A stretch of DNA of 64,000 bases from Durusdinium trenchii (lineage: Eukaryota > Sar > Dinophyceae > Suessiales > Symbiodiniaceae), in NCBI GenBank assembly GCA_963970005.1, contig CAXAMN010021001.1, forward strand, positions 298,540 through 362,539. Reading direction: 5' to 3'. Both the position numbers and the translations under genes were made by a program. A model generated the notes under the pieces. The model did not search any database, was not told the origin of the DNA, and saw nothing but the letters and a program-made list of their open reading frames with translations. Shown one piece after another: positions 11,308 through 23,607 of this stretch (the first letter of the stretch is position 1; every line of letters begins with the position of its first letter).

Positions 11308-12859
11308 ACGAACGGCCTCCGAATCCGTGAACAGCTTGGCGAGTCCTTTAAAAAACGGCCTGAGCTCCGAGGTTTTTGGGTGGGACTTGGCACGACACGC
11401 GCCTGGCGACGAGTCATTGGGAGGGTTTTGGGCTGAACTGTGCGGATCAGATTGAGTTGGTTGGTTTTGCTTTTGTTTGGATCGGGTGATGGGTGCGCGT
11501 GTGTTTTGAAATCTGAGAGAGACTCTCTCGGAGAGCCCCCCCAAGAAATGGATAGACTGGTCTACTCCCTTCTTCCAGGGGGTCGAAATACGCACCCGCG
11601 ACCCCCAGGGCACCAGCGAGCGTCTTGCTGCTTCGATCAACGGTGCCAAGGTACTTCCTAGGCCGCGTGCTTCTTCGAGCACATCGACAGGTCGAGGTGC
11701 CGGACCTGTCGAGGTGAACTCGTTGACCCAGGTGGACGTGGTTTGGGCTGAGCCATCACCACCAAGAGAGATTGACAAACCAGAACTAGGACCCTGGTCC
11801 GTGGATGTCTGTGGTATATATGGGATGAGGAAAAAAGGGCGGTGAAAAACCTCTCTTGGCAGGCTGAGCCCTTCAAGGAGTCACCGTTCCAGGTCTCCGG
11901 AGCTCGTGAGCCGCCTTTTGGCCGACGTCCGATCCGACACGCCTTGGGGGCACCTTCCCAGCGGAAAGCCGACCTCGAACCTCAGGTGTCTTAGGTGTCT
12001 GAGTGACCTGGTCAAAGATGCGAGGAACGAGGGATTCCGAATCACTGAAGATGTAAATGGAAGAACAGCAATGATGAATACAACATCTCGAGATCTATAT
12101 CGATAGTAAAAGCAATCTCGAACGATTTAGCATAAGCCAGAAAGCAAGGCAAAAAGCATAAGCCAAAAAGCAAGCCAACGCTTTTGGTGCATTGGTTCCA
12201 TCCCATTTTCTTTGGGACGTCGTTCCACCGCGGAGCTCGCTCCGCACCAAACGGCTTCGCCTCCTCGCCAGGGACCTCGACTTTCGGGGCTCAGCACCGT
12301 CCATCCTGGCACGCTTGGGGAGGAATCACAGAGGAAGCCGGGTGAAATACACCAGAAATGAGAAGTTGACCCACAGAACCTCAAAAGGTATAGGGTTTAG
12401 GGTCTATAGAGCACAATGCAGCCTCTAAGACCTGAACCTCTTGGTTTTCTTTTTGACCCCTTGCATAACATAACAGTGAACAGATTTATGTGATAGACTA
12501 GGGGCACCAGGTGTATGCTTTGTAAGGTTTGGACATGCTTTGGGACAGATTGCCCTCTTTGTATTTGTCCATGTTTGTTTTCAAGAAGAGGTGCCAAGTT
12601 AAGGAATGTCACACTGTAGGGACATTTCGTGAACATCATTCGCACGGGGACCTTTGGTAGACAAACACTCCCTGAAGTAGTCATGGAAGTGAGTGGAACA
12701 CCACCCTGTTCGTAGAGCAAAACGGGTATCCCAACGAAACGTGTTCGTGCTTTATGCAGGTGTCGAGTTGGAGCTGCCAATGCTTGTAAAATGCGCTGCA
12801 ACGCTGCCCAGTTTGGGTTGACGTGTTTTGCGCCCGTCGGGCGCAGGCAGCAAACAGGT
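11308..12859. other. no gene recognised
   Basis: GC-rich patches near 11250-11700 and 12190-12300 keep frames open on both strands without a domain. The segment 11528-11583 (GAGAGCCCCCCAA ... TAGACTGGTCTA) recurs near 39513-39567. AGGGTTTAGGG at about 12394 resembles a plant-type telomere unit but is single. Confidence 0.35.
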
Positions 12860-12864
12860 TTCGT

Positions 12865-13350
12865 GAATGTCACGAAAGGTAGCCCTTTAGGGGATACCTT
12901 GAGTTTGTCTTGCGAAGCAAGTGTTGGGACGTCCGGGTCTAATAATTGATCGCTCAATTCAGACCCCCCCCCCCTCTAGAATCAATTCTCTCCTGGAGAA
13001 CGTCTTCGTGAGCCTCTCATGATTTCAGGATAGTTGAAACCCTCTTGAACATTCAGAAAGAGTGAATATGAAATTCTAATCACGAAAGGTGTTCCCCGAG
13101 GGGATACATACCTAGAGTTTGTTTTGTGAAGCACGTCAATTCTCTCCTGGGGAGCGTCTTCGTGAGCCTCTTATGGTTTCAGGATAGTTCAAATCCTATG
13201 ATGTTCCGATTCAATGCTCACCGATGATCTGAGCCATGGGGCAAGTTTGTTTTCCTAAGAATCTTTTTGAACATTTCGAGAGCACATGTTTGAACATTTA
13301 AAGTGCATATGAACATATATTTACGAAAGGTCGCCTCCGAGGGGATAAAT
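12865..13350. repeat. local tandem duplication, about 150-210 bp unit
   Basis: CGAAAGGT-N-AGGGGATA followed by GAGTTTGT occurs at about 12868 and 13082, and a shorter version at 13324. TCAATTCTCTCCTGG followed by GTCTTCGTGAGCCTC occurs at 12982 and 13136. The order is conserved, so this is a degraded tandem array of two units plus a fragment. A C-run lies at 12964-12973. Confidence 0.75.
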
Positions 13351-13909
13351 CACCATGTCGAACATTGCATTTTTGTTCCTGCCTCTCGCGTTCTCTTCTC
13401 TTCCTGCTGTCCTACCTTTCGTGTCTCCCTCCTCTCAAGTTTTTTGAACTCCCTTGAAGTTGTTTTCGAGTCATGTAAAGGCTTCCAATGGGTCACCCTG
13501 TAACGGGTCCATGTCGTTCAAGGGAGACTGACGAGTTCACGCTGAACGGCTAAACGAGTGATAGCGGCGCAGCCTACTTTACGAACTTCCCACAGTCTTG
13601 ATAGCTTCAGGCAGATTGAGAACACGTTTTAGCACAGGAGAGGGGAGCTCCATTTGGAGCAAGTGATCCAAAGGCTTCTGCCATCTTCTACCCAAGATTG
13701 CAACACATTTTGGTCGCGGATTTCTCGGACATCTGGCTACATGGTGCCTTTGATCCGTTCTGAAGTGTGGGATTTCGTGATGCTCGGCCATGCCCAGCCA
13801 TACATCAGGCCATATCAGCTGTGACCAGCCTAGGGCCGACAGCTCTGATTGCCACCGCCCGAAGTGGTCAGAGCACCAGGCGAAGTGGTCAGTCGAAATT
13901 CCTTTCACA

Positions 13910-14015
13910 CCCATAGACTCCATGGGACTGCCATAGGACTGCCGATCCATTGACCCCCCTGGCACCACCCCTGGCCTGATCGGCAGTCCTATGGCAGTCC
14001 CATGGAGTCTATGGG
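13910..14015. mobile_element. MITE-like element with perfect 38-bp inverted repeats
   Basis: The left arm (13910-13947) and right arm (13978-14015) are exact reverse complements. Each contains ATAGACTCCATGGGACTG and GGACTGCCGATC. The 30-bp loop holds TTGACCCCCC. Related copies are at 37561-37706 and 41083-41178. No ORF inside, so it would be non-autonomous. Confidence 0.8.
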
Positions 14016-15252
14016 ACAAAGATCCACCATGGAGCAATTCGGACGTGAAACGTCTAAATACCTCCCTATCAAAAAGGGAGGTATGCACGGTTTGCGAGAA
14101 GGCCTAGGTCCCGCAAACGCGGCCTGCCACAGTTCTTCGAAGTCGTGAATGGTAAGATCTGGCCATCTGGCGGGGAGCACGATCCATGTCGACCAGAGAG
14201 CTTCAACAGAACATCCACCGCGCACAGCCCGCCCTCAGCGTCAGCAAAAGGCTGTGATAGACTCTTGATCCGAGGAAAGAATGACGTGCTCGCAAGTTGA
14301 AGTTGGGCCTTTCAACTGCCGGTTTGATACACAGTGCATAGCTGTCTGGCCAGTCGTTGCGCCCGTCCAACAAATGCGCAAAACTGCTCCCGTCCCTTCC
14401 TGTTTCAAGAATGTGATTGCAAAGCTGTCTGGCTCGAAGATTCAACACAAATCCCGAAGAATCCTGTCTAAGTGGTCAAGTTCTCTTGTACAAGTTCATA
14501 ACAAGTTCTGTGCAGGTTGACCAGTCAACACGAGCCATGGATCGGATGTTCTGGGTCGGTTTAGTTCTGCGAACTCGCATGTTGTTTTTAACGTTTTATT
14601 TTTTCACCATCAAGATCATGAACTCCACCAACTAATCACAAACAGACCTCTTCGCTGACAAGAAAAAGATGACACAGGCTTGTCGATTGATGATTGATGG
14701 TGAAGAAATCGAAGGCTTTCTTGGGCCGGGCCACAATAATCGTGATTTGTGATGAGATCATAATCGAAGGGCATGCCCAAATTCTGGGATCCTACACGGC
14801 TGAAAGACTCAAAGCAATCCAACATAGACCTACAAGATTCGTGCGGCAATTGAAAGTGCAATTTTGTCTTGCAGGGGGCTCTCTTGTTGACCTCAATACC
14901 GACTTTCCTTCCTGACCAGAAACCTGAGGACAGTGGAATGATGCTTTTCGATCAAGAAGAAGCCCAGGAACTCTTCCATATACTGTAAGCATTAAATGGC
15001 ACGGCAACACTAAAGATATGTGTTGTTTTCGGTCCACAGTGTCCCATAGATAAGGATGCTTCGTTGGAATGTTCCTGCCAAGGAGAATAGGGGAGATCTT
15101 GTCACTCTGGATGCATAATGTGTTCATCAGATTGGTCCGTTTACGGCAGAAGCACCAAACAATTATCAGATTCCGGAAGCAATCTCTCCAACTACGCATG
15201 TATCAGTTCTACTCCTATAGGGATATTGCAAATGAAAAGGCTGCCAAAGGTC
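14016..15252. other. no gene recognised
   Basis: Mixed-composition sequence without domains, repeats or biased frames that I can support. Confidence 0.35.
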
Positions 15253-15297
15253 TGTCTGTCTCTCTGTCTCTCTGTCTCTCTCTCTCTCTCTCCCCCT
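15253..15297. repeat. (TCTG)n/(TC)n microsatellite
   Basis: GTCTGTCTGTC grading into (TC)n. It sits like a polypyrimidine tract just before CCTCCTCAAG and the exon candidate that follows. Confidence 0.85.
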
Positions 15298-15303
15298 CCT
15301 CAA

Positions 15304-15466
15304 GAAACGGTCAGAGACCTCTGACGCGCAAAATTTATACCAAACTGAATCGTTTGGTTTGGGATCCACTGTCAACAGGTTGGACCAGGCTAAAGAGAGA
15401 TGTCTCCGCATCAATAGCCAAACTTCATGATGACCCCGAAACTAAAGCCCTGAAGATTCAAACAAA
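15304..15466 (+). CDS. exon candidate, unknown
   Basis: Starts after a long pyrimidine tract and CAAG, and ends with CAAACAAAG before GTGTGG. One frame reads a plausible soluble helical peptide containing KLNRLVWDPLSTGWTRLKRD and KLHDDPETKALKIQTK. The bias is weaker than in the better exons. Family not recognised. Confidence 0.25.
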
Positions 15467-15499
15467 GGTGTGGCCTAAAACGTTTTTGCAGCTTTCCAT

Positions 15500-17600
15500 A
15501 TTTCCACTGGCTTCGCAGCTTTGCCTCTCATGCAATTGTTGGCGATCGTCACGAAGCATTTTCGTTTTTTCTTGCGTGTCACGCTGCATGTCACTCATGA
15601 ATCCATCCATTGCTGCACATCACTTCCCCAGCTGTGTATCGTAAAACTTCCCGTCGTCATCCGCTGTGGGGTCGCTCGTGATGACCGAATCAAGTGGTCC
15701 GATGTTCCAGGGTGCCTTGTGGTGCCCCATTCGGGGCGCGCCTGCCTGGTACCACCCATCAGTGGACCGGACAGCTGTGGTTTCAGTCGAAACCAGCTCA
15801 CTCGAGCGTGAAGGATCAAGCCATTCAAGCCGCCACATCGTGAAGGAACTAGCTCCATTCCGTTCCCGAAATGGTTGTAGATGTCATTTTCTTGAGATCG
15901 ATGGTCTGGTCTTACACCGAAGACGATTCTTTCGTTTTTCATGCATTTGAGGCTCGTCTTCGTCTCCTTCTCGATAGGTTCGCTTGACCAAACGAAGTTT
16001 TTTTGGGTCCCGTACGGTCCGCGTGTATACAGGAAGATGGTTCATCCTTTAGGGGCGCGACCTTGGCGATCTTTCCCAAGGAGTGGAGGCTTCCAACAAC
16101 TCGCGTTGCCGCGTTGCGAAGAACGGGTAGTGGGGACCTCACCGGGTAGCGACGGCAGTCGACTGGGGATACGAAAAGGGACCGATCGGTCAGGGACCTG
16201 CGGGACGGACGAGCCAGTCCAAACGAGCCGCGAGCCGAGCCGCGAGCCGGTAGCTGGTTAGAGCCGGTAGCTGGTGCGTATAGTGCAGTGTGAATAGCTG
16301 GTGCGCCCTTGCCAGGGTTTTTGCAGCGTTTGGGCCATCATATGTCTGGCCCTTGGATGAGATGGAGGAGCGTCGACATGTTTCGTTGTAGGGTGGCTGA
16401 TATTTGCTTGGTCGCTGTGAGGAAGACCCCCTTGGACGCAACACTAGATGATCGATTCAGTTTTGCAGACCCCATCAATCAAAGCAACGCACGCTTTGCA
16501 GCGCTGTCGCACTGTCGCCACGCGAGGTTTGCTGGCTCTTGCTGCAGCTGCGTGCAGGACGCATGCATGCAGCTGCGTGATGGGAAGTTCAAGCACCCAC
16601 CCACGGGTGCTTTGTTACCTGCACCCTTGGCGACCCAAAGCCAAAGGCCAAGAAATACCCAGGTCCGACCATGTCTTCACGTTGTTTCGATGGAAAGCCA
16701 CGCCAGACAGTGAGCAGCTCAAGAGGTTGGAACGTTCTTTGTGGACAGTCCAAGACTTGCTCAATGTCTCCTCTTACGGGTGTTTCATTTTACATGGCAG
16801 ATACCAAATATGGACCATTTGATCATCCATAGAAACGACCTATGTAGGGGAATGTGCCAGTGCTGTCTGAACTGACCAGGTCTAGTCTGGTGGAACCAGG
16901 AGTCCTATCGACTCGTTCTGCCCCGGCAGTTTCAGAGGTGGGTGGTTGATCTGGACTCCCATTGGTTACATACAATCACTGGAGCCTTTGTTAGGTATCC
17001 ATATTACTTAGAACATCTTCTCCACTGTGTAGTCCTGAGTGCTGGTTCATTGGTCGGATAGACATCTTGGGTGCCAGTGCCAGTGCCATTTCTCAGCTCT
17101 GGACACCACTTCACCATCCCAACTTGAACATCCCAACCTCCCAACTCTTGCAGATAGCGAATTGACTCTACAATTGCACATCAAAAAAAGCAGGCAACCT
17201 GAACCTGGACGATTGCCACTGAAACCTGGATCCTGGATGTTGTTTGCTTGAAATCACAGAAACAGAATAGCAGCAAAAGCTCACAGTTCACAGTTGACTT
17301 TGGAACCATTTGGTTCCAACTTGTATATAACTTACCCTAAACGAATCAATGCAAATCAATGTCACGCCAAGCATGTGCTTGAAACGTGAAACACGCTTTA
17401 CATGTGGTCCTTCAGGAACCCTGGCGTGGCCAGGGAGCCCAGAGCGGGGTGAGTGTTTTTCTTGTTTGATTTGTTTGCTTTTCATGATTGACTTCGAAGA
17501 ATCCAAAGCGATTGTAAATAGGTCTGGAATGCTTCTCGCAGTTCGTTCTTCACAACTTTTAAGATAGTAGCTGAACCACACCCAGATGGATGTGTGATGG
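15500..17600. other. no gene recognised
   Basis: Patchy GC-rich islands (15950-16260, 16480-16620) with several overlapping frames. Frame choice and splice sites are ambiguous, and no domain is visible. Confidence 0.35.
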
Positions 17601-17631
17601 ACATATTAATATAATATATATATATATATAT

Positions 17632-17714
17632 ATCAGCACCTTCAAAAGGGTCACCAATGGAAGCCCCTACACTACTAAGGGACCTCCATTGGACACCCCT
17701 TGAAGGTCCAGGTA
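17632..17714. repeat. CCAGG-type hairpin element, copy A2
   Basis: Near-palindromic 83-bp element directly after a (TA)n run (17611-17632). Opens TCAGCACCTTCAA and closes TTGAAGGTCCAGGTA. The stem includes CCAATGG/CCATTGG, and the centre is CCCTACACTACTAAGGG. Closest to the copy at 4534-4620. Confidence 0.8.
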
Positions 17715-18426
17715 TCTTTGTCATGATTCCAAGTTTTGAGTCGTGAACCGAAGGAGCAGAACAAGTGACAGTGAGTGAAGGAGCATTCTGCTCCGGTGCC
17801 GGTCAGTCGCTGACGGGTTCAGAGACAGAAGGGATCTTCCCATGGTGCATGAGGCGCGGGAAGGACGTCGCTTAATAGAGTTTTGAAACATGGAACTCGT
17901 GAAAAGGCGTTGAGAAGGATCATCTCAAATTTATAATTAATAGATCCTACTTATTTTAAATGACATGTCTTAGAATCTTAGAGTACCTACTATGTCAAAG
18001 TTCCAAGGTATTCTCAGATCAAGGCCAACAAGAAGCTATATTAGGGTGATTTCAGGGGACCAGTTGGGCGGCAACAGTTGCCGTATATTGGAGTGTTCGG
18101 GAATCGAGGCCGGCTACAGTTGCTGGGCAGGACCCATAAGCTGAAGGAAGAAGCGGCCACTGTCTTTTTCTGATCCACTGACACCGTGTTTTTGGGCGCA
18201 CTGTTTTCCACTCAACTAGACTGCAAAACCGGGCCTTGTCCCGACTGCTTTAATGGTTGGCTTTTGGTTACAACAGATGGGCGAAATGTCATCGACTCGG
18301 GCAGGTGCCCTTTGATGAGAGAAATGCAATTGTTTCATCTTCTTTCTATACATGTCATGCAATTGTTCAACATCCACAATCTTTGTAATTAGCTTGGGGG
18401 AGATACCATAATTACCATATAGTGTG

Positions 18427-18510
18427 TATATATATATATATCTATACTGTCATATAGTATATATATAGTACGTATTACGTGTATATATAATATATGTATA
18501 TTCACTTTTT
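18427..18510. repeat. TA-rich palindromic tract
   Basis: Alternating TATATA blocks separated by GTGTA, CATATAG and GTACG; low complexity and strongly self-complementary. Confidence 0.85.
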
Positions 18511-18524
18511 TTTAACCATCATGC

Positions 18525-20090
18525 ATGCAACAGCATGCCAGGTTCCGTTTGGCCTACCACCGAGGTTCCCCGCTCGGCGGATCCCCAGCGGGCCTCGGTG
18601 CCTGCCAGGCGGACCGGTGGACCGGTCGACCGGGGGCGAAGCGATGGGCACATGGGTCGCTTGATGGGTCCCCCTTGATCTGGTTTAGCTTTTTGGAGTT
18701 TGCGGTAGGTTTGGAGGAGGTTTGCTTAGGTGGAAAACACCAGGCAGAGTTGGAAGTTGATACCGAGACTGAATCGAGGTACAACTTGGGGGCAGTGCAA
18801 GAAATAGGTAGGAGGTATAGTTGGGATAAAGGAGCTGGATGTGGTCCAGAACTAGGGAAGGACATGGGTTCCAATGGCATGTTTGAAAGGACTGTTCAAT
18901 CAATTTTGGGATCACTATGTCATACTACTATCATACTCAGTACTCTAGCCGACTATCCCGAAACCGCACTGTCTCACAGCTCTGTCTCCTTAAGTCCTTA
19001 AGTTATTCCACATTTTGCTGTTCGGTCTTGCCGTCCTTTTTTCTTTTTTTCGGTTTGGGTTTGCGGTTCTCGGTTCTTCCGCACAAAACAAGAAGAGTGT
19101 GTCCAATCACCAGCGGACCTCAGCCCAAAGCCTTCACCTACCCAGGACGTACACTTGGATCACCTCCAAAAAACACAAGAAACCAAAACCTTAGATTGGT
19201 TGGTTTAGCCACTTCATCTCAGAGCTCAAGAGGTGGATAGTTCGGCACTTGATCCAGAGTGTTCAATGCCAGCCGATGCTCGCTGGAGTCGTTTACGAAC
19301 AGGTGGAGAGTTCGGTCGAATCTGCTGTGTCCGTCGACTGAGGTTTGTGATGGTGAATGGAGTGACGGTGAAGCAGGGATGGTGCAGCACTTGCAGGCCC
19401 CGGTGAAGCAGGGAACCCCCGCACTCAACATGCACACGATGCAAGACTTCTCGAGCGGAATCGGACGTTGAATCAAATTGAATCAATCAATGGAGCTTGG
19501 ATGGCTCCAGGACTCGTTATTGATTCGAACCAGGAGAACTTGCATGGCTGAAGGATGAACTGGAGATGCACTGGAGTTGTTCGTTCATCTCTTTTCTTCA
19601 TCAGCACCCTCAAGAGATCCTCACCCAGCCTCGACAGTCCGAATACCTTGAGATCGGTGAAAGCCTAGAGATCGGTGAACCATCTAAAACGCATGGAAGT
19701 TACCCGATGAGTTTCGCATGGACCGAAGAGTCTCACACTCTACAAACCTGACCCGAACACTCAGACACTGGAAGCAGAGCATCCTCTATTTGTATCCATA
19801 TGAGCCATTCGAAGGGCCTGTCTTTTCTTGAAAAAAGGGGGCCTATGTGTGTTCCTCTTCCAACGTCTCCATTCATCCACTAGCTCAATCAAGCGATTTT
19901 CTTCTGATCATCCGCCAGGGTCTATAGACCTTTGCGCTCGAAGCATTGCGCCTACTGCGATCGCTGTGTGTCTAGGCTGAAAGAGAACCTCAGAAACCTT
20001 TGCAGCAGCATGATAAGATCCAATCCGCCGAGGGCTTTCCATCAACTCGAGTTTGGGGTCGGGGAATATGTCATATTGTATACAGTAGAT
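18525..20090. other. no gene recognised
   Basis: A frame of 158 codons (18525-19001) starts in a GC-rich patch but has no bias beyond it, no domain and no splice support. The rest is unremarkable. Confidence 0.35.
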
Positions 20091-20091
20091 A

Positions 20092-20182
20092 TACCTGGAA
20101 GATCCAATGGGTGTCCTGTCTGGAGATCCCTAAGTAGTGTAGGGTATATCGTCCATTGGACACCCACAGGATGGTCCTGGTA
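20092..20182. repeat. CCAGG-type hairpin element, copy A3
   Basis: Opens TACCTGGAAGATCCAATGG and closes CAGGATGGTCCTGGTA. Stem segments GGGTGTCC/GGACACCC are present, and the centre is CCCTAAGTAGTGTAGGG. A fragment of the other (MITE-like) family, CATTGACCCCCC, lies at about 20232. Confidence 0.75.
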
Positions 20183-20299
20183 TGTATCATATTAGGTATG
20201 TATCATGTATCATATTAATTACATATACCTACATTGACCCCCCAAAACCATCCCGATATAGGCATACATTCAATACATGGAGTGTTTGGGTAATGTTGA

Positions 20300-22580
20300 C
20301 TGTTGATGAACAACTCCCTATAAAAAACTGTCGAATGGTCTGACATCTCCAGGTGTTGGGGGATTCATCAACAGTCCACATGTTTCGTTCAACCTACTTC
20401 CCCGTTTGACAGCATCGGCTGGGACCCCTTGGGGGATGTATCATATAAACCATTATTAAACCACATTAAACCTATCTGACACGTCTGTAACAGTTTCTTG
20501 ACATCCTGCCTGGTCCCCCAAAAGATCCCCTCCCCAGCTTGACAGTCGAGGATCACCCATTGGGACCGCAGCGCAGCAGCTTCAAACAATCTGCACCGCA
20601 GCAGCGACTCCTTTTGGACTCTTCTAAGACTCAGTCTGTTTTCCTACAGACGTTTTTCTTTTTTCACCTGCAACATGCCTGTTTTCCAGGCTCCAAATCG
20701 CACGAGGTGAAGAGGTGAAGGGGTCGCAGAGATGAAGGTGAAGGTGAACCTTTCTTTCACAACTCCTGGCTGGTGAAGACACCTCGTGACCCTCGTGTGC
20801 TTCGACCACCTCGTTGGGGAACAAACCACCTCACGCTTCACTCCCACCGAGGTCTTTCGCTTCGACCATCATTGCACTTGGTTAGGACCGCCCGCAGCGA
20901 ATGCCAAAGCTCGCGACGAAGTGCAGGAATGGAATGGTCGACACCTTGCAGCGACAGGCTGCTTCGTGGCTTCCGGTGATGGAGTAGCTTTCCCTACAGT
21001 CCCAGAACTTCTGTTTTGACTCATTTTACTCCACCTGGTAGTCATAATCCACCACTACCATGGGGGTAGTTCATGAGTCATGACTGGACTCTCAGGGATT
21101 GCCCTACAGATTCCTACGGACCTCGTTTGACTGGAGCCGGTGGTCCGACTGGACTCGTAGGGTTAGGGTTTCGTCTTTTCTTCTTTCCTGTGCCATCGAA
21201 CCTCTGAAACCACTGTATCAAAAAGAAGAGGGGCGGAATACTCATGACGTTCATGTGAAGAACCGTAAAGAAGCATATTTGGCTTCTCCAGAGTTTTCAT
21301 TCTTGGCTCTTTTTTAGATAAGTCAGCCAGGAAGATAGGAAGAATGATATCACCAGTGTTTCTCCAAGAAAATGACTGCCGCCACACACTGCCGCAGGAA
21401 ATTGTGTGGGTTTGGGCAACTATCGCTACTTGGTACCGATTCATTTGATCAGCTGTCGAGTGACTCGAGTGATTCATTTGATCAGCCGCTGTTTTTTTTT
21501 TTGAGAGACCTGCACACTATCTATATGCCCTCAGTGATGCTTCGCTTCCATCACTATCTTTGGACGGTTTTGGTACAGGTGACCCAGCAAGTCGAGTGAC
21601 TTCTACATCAATCAGAAGAACCTGTTCCAGAGTCATGCCAGTTCCACCTCATACAAACCACCCAGGGTCTCCAGACCGACGGTCTGTAGACCTACAGACG
21701 ACTTGCTGGACTTGCTGGGCTGACGGGGTCGGGTGGGGCAGCTCACAAGCTCACCAAAGTGGGAATTCAGACAGGGTCTCTCCAATCGCCGTCACGCGAT
21801 GTATTCATGATTTCTTCGCTACTCTCAGGACCATTTTTTGGGTAGAGGAGACGTACATACCAGGATCATCCTGTCGTGTTCTGTCTGGGTTTCGACCTGT
21901 AGTGCAGTCTGGCGATCCAGACAGGATGATCCAGGTAGAAGTACTTGTTCGATCAACATTGGGTGGCAAGGGCCCTATATTCCCTTCAGATGCGAGGATC
22001 ACATCCTGTGGTGTCGCGGTGTCGCAGGACTTGTTATTGTCGCCCCCCAGTGTGAAAGAAAGGCAATGATCGCAATGTGTCTAAGCAAGATGACCAGGCT
22101 TATAAACACTTTATACCAGCAGTTCCATGTCGGAGAATAGGGTTGCCCATGATCCACTTACTTAGGGACAAAAACACACCCTTCTGGAACTCCTGGTAAC
22201 TACTTAGGGACGCACAAATACTCGCATGCATCTGATCGTGGGAGAGAGTCTGTTGGAAGATGATCAATCTCTTGAGGAGGCGGGCCTTTCTGGAGATTCG
22301 GAAGTGAGAGGATATGAGAGGATGTCACTATATACATTCATGATTTTCAAGACCACTGTCACTGACAATTGCCTCGGAAGAGAATGCAGTGACATGCCCT
22401 CACATACGGGCACCGTATGCCCGTTTTGAGATCTTTGGTGGCTGACATCCCAACCGAGGATCCTTTGTGTCTGTGGCTCTTTGGCAACTCTGTCCATGTC
22501 GGTGGGTGACTCTGACTCACCTTGGCGCACGGCCGATCGAGACGTGCAGGTCTGCTTGGTCGTCTCGGTGTGGCCATCCC
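20300..22580. other. no gene recognised
   Basis: Includes TAGGGTTAGGGTTT at about 21158 (two telomere-like units) and short direct repeats, but no supported exon. Confidence 0.35.
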
Positions 22581-22586
22581 TGACCC

Positions 22587-22972
22587 GTGACCGGGGATGG
22601 TTCTGAACGGCACGTGTGGCCGATGCCCTTCTTTGTGACCATTCCCTTTACCATGAAATGCAGTTCTTTGGCAAGTGTGACCATTCCCCTCTCAGCGACC
22701 TGGAATGAGGGCGGTGCCTTCATGAACTGCAGCTCGTTGGAATACATCACCATCCCTGACTCGGCGACCTACATTGGACCAGATGCCTTCCTTGCCCAAG
22801 GCTTAGTGGCGAAAAGCACCACAGCCAAGGTCCCCACCGATCTTGAGGACATGGAGCAGGAGCCCAGAAGGCTCCCCAGCTTCAGCCAGCTGCTCGCCAG
22901 CTTCAGCAACTCCCCAGCGTCCGGTTCTGCGTCTCCCCAGCCCATGTGCCATCAGCGCGCGGAACTTTGAGC
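22587..22972 (+). pseudogene. BspA-type leucine-rich-repeat exon, decayed
   Basis: At least two recognisable LRR_5 units read in frame: CSSLASVTIPLSAT followed by GAFMNCSSLEYITIPDSAT and IGPDAF. This is the AF-x-C-x-SL-x-x-VTIPDSVT-x-IG pattern of BspA repeats, which bind protein or carbohydrate and are often extracellular. Upstream, degenerate VTIP-like words are broken by stops (TGA near 22575), so the array is losing its frame. Downstream of the repeats the frame continues as a Ser/Pro-rich tail to TGA at 22970-22972. No signal peptide or membrane segment is visible. It could be one exon of a longer gene or a relic; the disrupted flanking repeats favour a relic. Confidence 0.55.
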
Positions 22973-23519
22973 CATCAGAAGGATTGCTTTGGAGCAAAAG
23001 AGTAGGTCGTAGATAGATATTTGTAGATATTCTGCATCCATTCATTGCATAAAGACTCACGGGAGGTGATGGTTTCTTGGGACTGGACGATTTGAAGTTG
23101 GGCGCTTTGAATTGGTCGAACACCCAGGCACTTGGGAACAGTAGGATGCGGAATATGTCACATCACCCAGTCTTGATTTGATGAGAGGCAATCGAATTGA
23201 AGTGGTCAGAGTACAGCATTGTAGAACATCTACTTCTGAAGGATGGCCTCCACCCTCTCATGGCCAGTTTGTTTGCCTTCCTTGGGCGCCCCAGAAAGGT
23301 CATCTGAAGCAATCTGAGAGAAGACGGCGCTTTTTGTCGTTTTAAGATGTTTGGGATCTGCCAGTTCCTAAGATTTTTCACTTAAGCTTCGCAGAGAATT
23401 GGAAGATCAGGGACTTCCTTTGCTCATCTATATACTGCTTCAGTGAACCGGAAAGACTGAGCCAAGAATCAGCTCCGCCCCGACCTCCAATCATAGAGAC
23501 TCTGTGCACGGCCCAGCCA

Positions 23520-23607
23520 AGCAGGACCTTCCAAGAGGTGTCTATAAATAGCCTCTTAGAGCTGGTTCGGGGTGTCCAAAAACCACCTGTTGGAAGGTCC
23601 TGGTATA
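23520..23607. repeat. CCAGG-type hairpin, C-like
   Basis: Arms GCAGGACCTTCCAAGAGGTG and CACCTGTTGGAAGGTCCTGGTA enclose AATAGCCTCTTAGAGC. It ends in TA, and a (TA)n run lies 50 bp downstream. Confidence 0.75.

Noticed and set aside
11254-11778. 174-codon - strand frame
   Set aside because: GC-rich patch open on both strands. The piece KLFTDSEAVRSCAKLLSD looked protein-like, but there is no domain or splice support.
12390-12405. Telomere-like AGGGTTTAGGG (and TAGGGTTAGGG near 21158)
   Set aside because: One to two units only; within chance for this length and not an interstitial telomere array.
13910-14015. CRISPR-like repeat arrangement
   Set aside because: Two inverted, not direct, repeats with one spacer in a eukaryotic setting: a fold-back element.
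13579-14088. 169-codon - strand frame
   Set aside because: Passes straight through the MITE-like inverted repeat, so the protein would be part repeat.
18525-19001. 158-codon + strand frame
   Set aside because: No codon bias after the first GC-rich 150 bp, and no recognisable domain.
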